A stretch of 64,000 nt of DNA, taken from positions 17,411-81,410 of the forward strand of contig CAJUTU010000012.1 of assembly GCA_910589385.1 (NCBI GenBank). Direction: 5' to 3'. The position numbers and the translations under genes are program-made. Shown one piece after another: positions 25,324-32,050 of the stretch. How positions within the stretch are numbered: position 1 is the stretch's first letter; every line of letters starts with the position of its first letter. This DNA is from an uncultured Lachnospiraceae bacterium (GTDB taxonomy: Bacteria > Bacillota > Clostridia > Lachnospirales > Lachnospiraceae). The notes beneath the pieces were generated by a model. The model was not told the DNA's origin. It searched no databases and saw nothing but the letters and a program-made list of their open reading frames with translations.

Positions 25324-25624
25324 TGAACAAAGTTTCCGTATTGCTTTTGATAAGCAGTTTTATTTTGTATGAGAATAGTAACAACACGTAAGGATTCGTC
25401 GTACCTAAACGCTGCTTTCTCTTCCTCTTGTTTGACCTCCAAATTGCAACCACGAGTATTGGCATCTATATAGCCAAAATCCGATTCTACATTAGCTGCA
25501 TAAAATTGTATAAAAACACCTCTATATCCTTCTGGTAATGTAAACGTCCTTGTACTGGTATCCGTATTCTCTATTATGCGGATATTACCTAAATAAGCAA
25601 ATAGAGGAGATTCTAAAGCGGAGT
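25061..25624. repeat. 17-bp inverted repeats bounding a 564-bp segment
   Basis: ACTCCGCTTTGGAATCT (25061-25077) and its inverse AGATTCTAAAGCGGAGT (25608-25624) match at 16 of 17 positions. They bracket the two convergent cassettes exactly at their shared SALES codons, the geometry of a site-specific DNA inversion segment. Confidence 0.65.
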
Positions 25625-25661
25625 ATAGTGTACGGCTCAGGGGGCGGCCTGAAAATTGTAT
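25305..25661 (-). pseudogene. Start-less cassette 2, convergent with cassette 1
   Basis: On the minus strand 118 codons are open without any methionine: FSGRPLSRTLYSALESPLF, then FTLPEGYRGVFIQFYAANVE and ending NFVHYWGVR. It shares SALES with cassette 1 at the inverted repeat and overlaps its 3' end by 19 bases. A stop at 25662 closes the frame upstream. It can only be expressed when fused to an upstream start, as in invertible tail-protein loci; no such start exists here now. Confidence 0.5.
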
Positions 25662-25703
25662 TTACAGACCGCCTCGCGAACCGGTTCACATAACCGCTGC
25701 GGT

Positions 25704-25993
25704 TCACCAACGGCGGTGGGAAATAGAATCGAATAATCTTTTGCCGACCTTTACGATGCTCTTGAGAACATCATCAATCAAATCCACTCCGTCGGCTACA
25801 TTTTCAAGCTGATCTTCAGAGAGCTCGTCACTATCTGTATTTTCCAAGTGGGATCTTAGGATCTCCACTTCCTTTACGGACAGGGTAACCCCGTTTTCTG
25901 CAAATAATGCAGATACCTGTTCAGGATCTTCTGCATTCAGAATATTGTTTATAAAACTTCGTCTTCTAATAAAGCGTTTAATTTATCTGACAT
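25704..25993 (-). pseudogene. Nif11-like RiPP precursor, one base short of an open frame
   Basis: From the ATG at 25993 (ribosome binding site AAGGAAGGAAG) the frame stops after 14 codons. One extra A in the AAA of codon 4 would restore a 96-residue precursor: MSDKIKRFIRRRSFINNILN at the start, then AEDPEQVSALFAENGVTLS (Nif11-type leader), the leader end ELSEDQLENVADG, and a core VDLIDDVLKSIVKVGKRLF ending SISHRRW. Total length is 290 bases, consistent with a single-base loss. Leader end and last four residues match the neighbouring precursor. It may be inactivated, or depend on slippage. Confidence 0.65.
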
Positions 25994-26063
25994 TATATTC
26001 TTCCTTCCTTAAATAAAGTAACGTCCCAATTTGCCTGTGGGATCAAGGGCTTCCGTTTCTCTT

Positions 26064-26219
26064 CTACCACCTTCTGTGGGTCCAGCGGTTCATGGCGTCA
26101 ATGCCGTCCAGGAAATAGTCTGTAAGTGTTTCGAATAATCCGCCGCCTGCAACCTCTTCCAGGGCATCCTCAGACAGTTCGCCTTCAGTCCCGGCACCTT
26201 CCAGTTTTTCTTCATTCAT
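26064..26219 (-). CDS. Small RiPP precursor with VAGG leader and HRRW end
   Basis: 51 residues, ribosome binding site AAAGGAGA. The leader ends ELSEDALEEVAGG, the double-glycine type cut by peptidase-containing exporters (as with Nif11 and nitrile-hydratase-like leaders). The core is GLFETLTDYFLDGIDAMNRW followed by THRRW. The next gene downstream ends in the same HRRW. A decayed radical SAM maturase is divergent from it. It is too short for most gene finders. That it is a modified peptide is inferred; expression and product are unknown. Confidence 0.65.
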   Translation of the reverse strand: MNEEKLEGAGTEGELSEDALEEVAGGGLFETLTDYFLDGIDAMNRWTHRRW

Positions 26220-26279
26220 CAGTGAAATTCTCCTTTCCGTTTTTATCTGATATTTTCTGTAAATATTTACGCTATTTTA

Positions 26280-26405
26280 TACACGGTGATTTGGAAATTG
26301 TTACACGATATAAAAGATTGCAGGATTTTCTGACCGTTTTCAACAAATGTTGCCGTTTTTATTCTGATGAAGCATTTTTTGTAACAATTCCGTTTCTTCC
26401 GTGTA
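26280..26405. promoter_or_regulatory. Divergent promoters sharing one motif
   Basis: TGTAAC-N14-CGTGTA occurs on the minus strand (26305 to 26280, toward the precursors) and on the plus strand (26380 to 26405, toward the maturase), each followed by an AT-rich stretch. Both carry TGTAACAATT(T)CC. Identical spacing in two facing promoters suggests a dedicated sigma factor or regulator. Confidence 0.55.
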
Positions 26406-26483
26406 TATAATAAAAAATAGGCTATTGTCCAGAACAGGATGCTGCATTGACTGCACGATCCTATGAAAACAGGAGAGAAGACC

Positions 26484-27093
26484 ATGACAAAAGTGGAAGA
26501 ATACATAAAATATCTCCGAAAAAAACTGCGACTATTCCATCAAGATAGACTGCGAAGCAAATAAATATGTAAAAGAATACTGGCTGGAGCTGGACGAAAC
26601 AGCATGCCGGTCACTGCCCATCACTCCCTGCTGGAACGGCTGTCACCCTATGCGTACAAAGGACAATTTATCATTGATTTTGATGCGGCTAAGATGGGCA
26701 TTTCGGAAAACTGGGGATTAATTTCGGCCCCCGTACAAAAAACAGAAGGAAACAGAGAGACTCCTGAATTTCTTATGCAGGGAGGGGCTCTGCCGGGAGG
26801 ACAAGAAGGAGAACCTGCCTTTGGACAAGGCAAAGTACTGGCTGGATGAAACCGCAAAGAACGGAGTCCGTTATATCAATCTGAGCGGCGGCGAGACGAT
26901 TTGTTATCCACACATTTATAAAGTGACGGAATACGCGTCGGGACTGGGAATGGAAGTCAATATCGCGGTGTCGGGATATCATTTTGGAGAAAAGGAGATC
27001 CGGCGTTTCGCAGGTGCAGGAGCATACCCTTGGCTGGAAGAGGAATTGATACAAAGACTGCAAAAAAATATGGACATAGAGATCGTGCGTTAA
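26484..27093 (+). pseudogene. Decayed radical SAM peptide maturase
   Basis: ATG at 26484 follows AGGAGAG. The first 13 codons run into an A7 run that shifts the frame; at least two further shifts follow. The best conserved part, in the frame ending at 27093, reads LPLDKAKYWLDETAKNGVRY then INLSGGETICYPHIYKVTEYA, the SAM-binding GGE region of radical SAM enzymes. The CxxxCxxC cluster motif cannot be found (only CREGLC), and the C-terminus is cut short. It is very probably the former maturase of the two precursors encoded on the other strand. Confidence 0.7.
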
Positions 27094-27145
27094 TGGGGGA
27101 ATTCCGCCCGCGGATCACTAAAAAAATAAGAAAGGATGTAATATC

Positions 27146-27445
27146 ATGAAGGTGACATTTGAACAGAAAGACGAGGAACTGGTACTGCACACGGAAGGCA
27201 GGATCGATACTTACACGGCGGAGGATTTTGAAAAGGAGCTTCTTGCGGGAATCGAAAAGGCGGACTGCGTCCGGCTGGATTTTGAAAATGTACAGTATGT
27301 ATCAAGTGCGGGCCTCTGTGCGCTGCTGAACGGACAGAAGAAAGTCAACAGCGAAGACAAGGAAATGATCCTGTGCAATGTAAACAGTACGGTAGAGGAA
27401 GTATTTGAATCAACAGGATTTATTGACATCCTTACGTTAGAATAG
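27146..27445 (+). CDS. STAS domain anti-sigma factor antagonist
   Basis: 99 residues, a complete STAS domain with DFENVQYVSSAGLCALLN. S53/S54 lie where SpoIIAA and RsbV are phosphorylated. The next gene encodes a matching ATPase, so the pair should work by partner switching: the kinase binds and phosphorylates this protein and in turn releases or holds a target. Ribosome binding site AGAAAGGATG. No PP2C phosphatase or cognate sigma factor is adjacent; the closest sigma gene is at 50102. Confidence 0.88.
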   Translation: MKVTFEQKDEELVLHTEGRIDTYTAEDFEKELLAGIEKADCVRLDFENVQYVSSAGLCALLNGQKKVNSEDKEMILCNVNSTVEEVFESTGFIDILTLE

Positions 27446-27453
27446 GAGACGCT

Positions 27454-27876
27454 ATGAAGACATTAGAAGTAGAAGCAACGAAGCAGTCATTGAGGGAATT
27501 GACCGAGTTGTTTGAAACGATACTGGAGGAGCATGGCTGCCCTGCCGGGATGCAGATGCAGTTTGACATTGCATTTGAGGAGCTTTTTGTAAATATTGTG
27601 AATTACGCTTATCAGGACGGCAAGGGAAGTGTGTGGGTAACGTATGACATTGGGAAAGAAGGAGAACAGCGCTCACTGAATATCAGCATGGAAGATTGTG
27701 GGACACCCTACAATCCGCTCAGCAAAGCCGATCCGGATATTACCTTGAGCGCAGAAGAGCGGAAGATCGGCGGTCTTGGAGTGTTTATGGCAAAAAAATT
27801 TCTGGACTCCATCCGGTATGAATGGAAGGAAGGATATAACTGTATTTCCTTTGAAAAAAAATGGAAGGTAGTATAA
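27454..27876 (+). CDS. RsbW-like anti-sigma serine kinase (HATPase_c)
   Basis: 140 residues with N-box EELFVNIVNYAY, G1-type MEDCGTPYNPL and G2-type GGLGVFMAKKFLD, the RsbW/SpoIIAB ATP-binding fold. It lies eight bases after the STAS gene. It should phosphorylate the STAS protein and may hold a sigma factor or other partner. The location directly behind the RiPP remnant suggests a link to its control, but these pairs also occur elsewhere in Clostridia. Confidence 0.88.
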   Translation: MKTLEVEATKQSLRELTELFETILEEHGCPAGMQMQFDIAFEELFVNIVNYAYQDGKGSVWVTYDIGKEGEQRSLNISMEDCGTPYNPLSKADPDITLSAEERKIGGLGVFMAKKFLDSIRYEWKEGYNCISFEKKWKVV

Positions 27877-27881
27877 TTCTG

Positions 27882-27917
27882 GTTACAGGCACACCTGGTA
27901 AAGGTGTGATCTGTAAC
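27882..27917 (+). terminator. Strong hairpin after the anti-sigma kinase gene
   Basis: GTTACAG-CACACCT pairs with AGGTGTG-CTGTAAC around a short loop. There is no T-run, so it may be a processing or regulatory stem and not a simple terminator. Confidence 0.45.
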
Positions 27918-27948
27918 GAATTCTAATCGGTCAGGAGAAGACAGAAGA

Positions 27949-28500
27949 TGTCAGATAAAATGAAAAGACTGCCGGGAGAGCAGTTGACGCTTTTGACGGC
28001 AGAGAACCGTTTCAGTGTCTGCAAATTCCATTTATTGGCATCTACTGAGGATGCCTGGTCTCTGGCTGTTTCTTTTCTTTGCTTCAGTAGTTCAATGATG
28101 TTCTCTTTCTGCCGCCTGCTATATTTCACTTACTTTGCGTAAGAATCCAAACCAAAGGTTATGACTATTTTGTGACTAAATAATCGGGCTAACCGTCTAT
28201 CGGTAGCTCTTGTTGGGGCATCTGTTAGCGCAGATGTCTTTCTTTATGTTCAACATACCACAATATCCAGAGTGCCGCAAGTACTTTTTAGCGGTTATCC
28301 GATTTGTTCTTTCTTAGAAAAAAATATTCCTTTAAGGAAAGAAAAGGCGAAAATGGGGAACACTAAAAGCATACACTATCGGACGAGCTCCGCCCGTCCC
28401 GGAGGGACATGTATTGCGGTATGCCCTTTGGGTATAATTTTAGGAACAGTCCGGTGTTGCCACATAACTGAACGAAAATTTTTTATATTAAGAAAGGAAA
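27949..28500 (+). other. Gene-poor stretch with a truncated ORF start and hairpins
   Basis: ATG 27949 behind an AGGAG begins MSDKMKRLPGEQLTLLTAEN, in the style of the operon before it, but protein-like sequence ends after about 27 codons, so it looks like a truncated third gene. Beyond it lie small hairpins: GCTAaCCG/CGGTAGC near 28186, CATCTG/CAGATG near 28217 and GTCCC/GGGAC near 28397. I see no complete gene, transposase or RNA that I recognise. Confidence 0.35.
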
Positions 28501-28504
28501 AGCT

Positions 28505-29494
28505 ATGTTGAAAATATTATTTTATGATACGAAGAGCTATGACAAAGATTCTTTTGAGGAAAAACGCCTGCAATATCCAAAATTAAAAATTGATTATATG
28601 AAATCAGAACTGACCCCGGCTACCGCAAGGCTTGCTAAAGGCTATGACGCGGTCTGTGCTTTCGTGAACTGCGAGGTGGGTACGGCAACGGTCCGGCTTC
28701 TTCATGAAAACGGGGTGAAGCTGATCCTGCTCCGCTGCGCCGGTTTCAACCATGTAGATATTGATAAGGCCAATGCTCTTGGTATCAGGGTGATGCGTGT
28801 GCCGGGATATTCTCCGGAGGCGGTGGCGGAGCATGCCATGGGGCTGGCTTTGGCGGCAAACCGGCGGATCCACAAAGCATACGTCCGTGTCCGGGAAAAT
28901 GATTTCAGCCTGGGCGGCATGCTGGGGTTCAATTTTTATGGGAAGACCGCCGGGATCGTAGGAACCGGAAAGATCGGGGCAGCTATGGCAAGGGTCTGCC
29001 GGGGATTTGGCATGGAGGTGCTTGGATTTGATAAATACCAGAATCCGGAGCTGGATTTTGTCGAGTATGTGTCGATGGAGGAAATTCTTTCTCAAAGCGA
29101 TCTGATCTCCCTGCACTGTCCATTGACAGATGAGACTTACCATTTGATCTGCCGGGAAACAATCCAGAAAATGAAAGACGGCGTGATATTGGTCAATACA
29201 TCCAGGGGCGGACTGGTGAAGACGGAGGATCTGATCGAGGGAATCCGGGCAAGAAAATTTTTTGCCGTGGGGCTGGATGTATATGAGGAGGAAAAGAGGA
29301 ATGTGTATGAAGACCGTTCCGATGAGATTTTGGAAAGTTCAATCACGGCCCGGCTATTGTCGTTCCCGAATGTGGTGATCACTTCCCACCAAGGCTTCTT
29401 TACGGAGGAGGCGCTGAGCGCGATCAGCGAGACAACCCTGGAAAATGCGATGGCATTTTTAAATGGAGAAACTACGGAAAATGAAGTGAGATAG
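28505..29494 (+). CDS. ldhA: D-lactate dehydrogenase
   Basis: 329 residues, D-isomer 2-hydroxyacid dehydrogenase. NAD-binding GIVGTGKIGAAMARVCRGFG, catalytic R234 (VNTSRGG) and H295 (ITSHQGFF). The start KILFYDTKSYDKDSFEE is characteristic of fermentative LdhA, which reduces pyruvate to D-lactate and reoxidises NADH. Related hydroxyisocaproate-type dehydrogenases cannot be fully excluded. It stands alone, and the 360 bases upstream hold no gene. Confidence 0.9.
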   Translation: MLKILFYDTKSYDKDSFEEKRLQYPKLKIDYMKSELTPATARLAKGYDAVCAFVNCEVGTATVRLLHENGVKLILLRCAGFNHVDIDKANALGIRVMRVPGYSPEAVAEHAMGLALAANRRIHKAYVRVRENDFSLGGMLGFNFYGKTAGIVGTGKIGAAMARVCRGFGMEVLGFDKYQNPELDFVEYVSMEEILSQSDLISLHCPLTDETYHLICRETIQKMKDGVILVNTSRGGLVKTEDLIEGIRARKFFAVGLDVYEEEKRNVYEDRSDEILESSITARLLSFPNVVITSHQGFFTEEALSAISETTLENAMAFLNGETTENEVR

Positions 29495-29551
29495 ATTATC
29501 TGTTTAGGAATACAGTAAAACAGTTGGATATAAAAGAAGCAGCTTTGCAGA

Positions 29552-29634
29552 TTGAGGATGTGGAATAGTTATAGTATAATAAATCAAGGGGCATCACCAT
29601 GAAGTATACAATATTGATCGTTGGAGATGCCCAA
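29552..29634 (+). promoter_or_regulatory. Promoter and leader of the BceRS-like operon
   Basis: TTGAGG (29552-29557) and TATAAT (29575-29580) are 17 bases apart. The leader holds GGGCATC/GATGCCC arms around a 23-codon frame starting ATG 29599 (MKYTILIVGDAQKIIDRY). This may be a leader peptide or a remnant. Confidence 0.55.
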
Positions 29635-29685
29635 AAGATTATTGACAGATACGAAAAAAATATTTTATGAATAAAGGAATAAACT

Positions 29686-30354
29686 ATGCCAACCATACTT
29701 TTAATAGAGGATGATACTGCGTTGCGTAATGGTCTTGCGTTTGATCTGTCTGCAGAGGGCTATCATATCCTTTCAGCCGAAAACGGCAAAACTGCTATTA
29801 CGCTTTTGGAACAGCCCATTGATCTTGTTTTACTGGACATTAATCTTCCCGATACACATGGTTTTCAGCTTTGTTGTGAAATCAAAACGCAAAAAAATAT
29901 CCCTGTAGTGTTTCTTACTTGCCGTGACCTTGAATCAGATGAACTTCGGGGCTTTGACTGCGGTGCAGATGATTATGTGACAAAACCATTTTCTATGCCG
30001 CTTTTAAGGAAAAGGATTGCTGCGGTCCTTAAGCGGAACGGGACCAATAATGTTTATTCGGACGGATTTTTAAAAATTGATTTTGAGAAACATACGGCTT
30101 ATGTAGGAGAAAAAGGTATTTCATTTACGCCTACGGAATATAAGCTGTTACAAATCTTTATATTAAATAGCGGCAGTGTACTCACAAGACGTATTTTACT
30201 TGAAAAACTGTGGGACAATGAAAATAACTTTGTAGATGAACATACTTTGACGGTAAATATCAACCGTATCCGTAGTAAAATTGAAGCGGATAACCGCAAA
30301 TATATCAAGACAGTTTATGGAATAGGTTATATTTGGAACGGTGAAAAACCATGA
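29686..30354 (+). CDS. BceR-like response regulator
   Basis: 222 residues, OmpR family: D51 (LLDINLP), LTCRDLESDELRGFDCGADDYVTKPF, and a C-terminal winged helix with HTLTVNINRIRSKIE. Its stop overlaps the kinase start by four bases. Together with the kinase and the downstream BceAB-type genes, it forms a detoxification module induced by a peptide antibiotic. Start at 29686 after AAGGAATAAA. Confidence 0.9.
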   Translation: MPTILLIEDDTALRNGLAFDLSAEGYHILSAENGKTAITLLEQPIDLVLLDINLPDTHGFQLCCEIKTQKNIPVVFLTCRDLESDELRGFDCGADDYVTKPFSMPLLRKRIAAVLKRNGTNNVYSDGFLKIDFEKHTAYVGEKGISFTPTEYKLLQIFILNSGSVLTRRILLEKLWDNENNFVDEHTLTVNINRIRSKIEADNRKYIKTVYGIGYIWNGEKP

Positions 30355-31271
30355 AAATCTGTATCATTCTTTCAGCGGCAGTCATAATTCTGCTTATCAT
30401 ACTGATTTGCATTATTGTAATGTATAAGTGGGAAATATCCCTGTTTTCAAGAGAATTGGACAGTACCCTTGATGATATGCTTGCGGGCAGAAATCCGGAT
30501 TTTGAATTTATAAATGATACTCTTTCCGGCAAAATCAATGTCAAGTTGAAACGCCTATATGAAATTCTGAATCAGAAAAGTGAACAGTCAAATCAGGAGA
30601 AAGAAAAACTGAATGCTTTTATTTCAGATATTTCACATCAGACAAAAACACCAGTTGCAAATCTGAAAATGTATATTCAGATTTTATCCGAAAGGAAGAT
30701 TGACGAAAAGAAACGCTGCGAATTTTTAAAACTATCTCTTGCACAGACGGAAAAACTGGAATTTCTGGTCATATCACTTGCAAAAATTTCACGGCTGGAA
30801 AACGGAATGATTTCATTTTCTACTAATAAGCTTCCTGCCATTGAAGTGATTGCGGACTCTCTTGCACAGATTATGCCATCCGCGGAGCACAAAAATATCT
30901 CTGTAAATGTAGACTGCTGTGAAGAGATTGTTGTTTTCTGTGATAAAAAGTGGACTTCCGAAGCTATCTTTAATATTCTGGATAATGCTGTGAAATATAC
31001 TCTGCCAAATGGGAGTATCCGTGTTTCTGTCTGTAAAAATAAATTTTATGCCTTGATAAAAATAAAAGACAGCGGCGTGGGGATTGCTGAAGCGGAACAG
31101 GCAAAGATTTTTGGACGATTTTACCGTTCGGAGAGGGCTGCTCATGTTGACGGATTGGGCATAGGGTTATTCCTTTCACGCCAGATCATTTCAGGTCAGG
31201 GTGGTTTTATCACAGTCAAATCAGAGCCGGGTCATGGCGCTGAATTCATACTTTCTATCCCTATGGAATAA
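30351..31271 (+). CDS. BceS-like intramembrane-sensing kinase
   Basis: 306 residues. Only one evident membrane stretch (about 4-25), no sensor domain, then H-box ISDISHQTKTPVANLKMYIQ with H96 and an ATPase domain ending GLGIGLFLSRQIISGQGG. The SHQxKTP box is typical of the BceS group, which detects the flux of its transporter. A terminator-like hairpin follows before the transporter genes. Confidence 0.9.
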   Translation: MKICIILSAAVIILLIILICIIVMYKWEISLFSRELDSTLDDMLAGRNPDFEFINDTLSGKINVKLKRLYEILNQKSEQSNQEKEKLNAFISDISHQTKTPVANLKMYIQILSERKIDEKKRCEFLKLSLAQTEKLEFLVISLAKISRLENGMISFSTNKLPAIEVIADSLAQIMPSAEHKNISVNVDCCEEIVVFCDKKWTSEAIFNILDNAVKYTLPNGSIRVSVCKNKFYALIKIKDSGVGIAEAEQAKIFGRFYRSERAAHVDGLGIGLFLSRQIISGQGGFITVKSEPGHGAEFILSIPME

Positions 31272-31307
31272 ATCCTCTCAAAATTTTCATGATTTTGAGA
31301 GGATTTT
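31271..31307 (+). terminator. Hairpin between the kinase and transporter genes
   Basis: AATCCTCTCAAAA pairs with TTTTGAGAGGATT, followed by TTG. It separates regulators from transporter genes and could make transporter expression depend on read-through or on a second promoter. Confidence 0.7.
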
Positions 31308-31370
31308 GTGACATTTGAGGCTTATAGTGTCCAGAAAAGGATGTTCGGAAAATATAGGAGGAATAAAAAG

Positions 31371-32036
31371 GTGAATGTGCTTAAAACAGAAAATCTGAAA
31401 AAATATTATGGTTCAGGAGAGAATCTTGTCAAAGCTTTAGACGGTGTTGATTTTTCTGTTGACAGAGGAGAGTTTGTCGCAGTTGTGGGAACATCGGGAA
31501 GCGGCAAAACCACTTTCCTTAACATGGTTGGCGGTCTTGACAATCCCACTGAGGGCAGTGTTACAGTTGACGGAAAAGAAATTGGGGGGATGACGGCAGA
31601 TGAACTTACCGTTTTTCGACGCAGGCAGATTGGCTTTGTTTTTCAAAATTATAATCTTGTTCCCATGTTGAACGTATATGAAAATGTAACATTGCCGATT
31701 GAACTTGACGGCAGTAAAGTTGACAAAGAATTTATCGGCGGTGTTCTTAAAATGCTTCACCTCGATGATAAACTTGACCGATTTCCTAATCAACTTTCGG
31801 GAGGGCAGCAGCAGCGCGCAGCGATTGCAAGAGCCATAGCGTCAAAGCCTGCAATCGTTCTTGCCGACGAACCGACGGGAAATCTTGATAGTAAAACAGG
31901 GCAGGAGGTATTAGGGCTTTTGAAGCAGACTGCCGGAAGTTTTGGACAGACACTTGTGATGATTACTCACAATCTTGATATTGCACAGCTTGCAGACAGG
32001 ATTGTGCGTATTGAGGATGGAAAGATCGTAAAGTGA
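31371..32036 (+). CDS. BceA-type ATPase of the second module
   Basis: 221 residues from the GTG at 31371 behind AGGAGG; an earlier GTG at 31308 lies in the hairpin and lacks a ribosome binding site. Walker A GTSGSGKTT, signature LSGGQQQRAA, Walker B IVLADEPTGNLDS. It should energise export or removal of a cell-wall-active peptide with the FtsX-type permease encoded next. Confidence 0.9.
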   Translation: MNVLKTENLKKYYGSGENLVKALDGVDFSVDRGEFVAVVGTSGSGKTTFLNMVGGLDNPTEGSVTVDGKEIGGMTADELTVFRRRQIGFVFQNYNLVPMLNVYENVTLPIELDGSKVDKEFIGGVLKMLHLDDKLDRFPNQLSGGQQQRAAIARAIASKPAIVLADEPTGNLDSKTGQEVLGLLKQTAGSFGQTLVMITHNLDIAQLADRIVRIEDGKIVK

Positions 32037-32050
32037 GGTAAGCGGTAACT

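Noticed and set aside
27923..28129. Minus-strand 68-codon frame beginning MKYSRRQKENIIELLK
   Set aside because: Plausible first residues, but no ribosome binding site and no family I recognise; the plus strand has the better-placed truncated frame.
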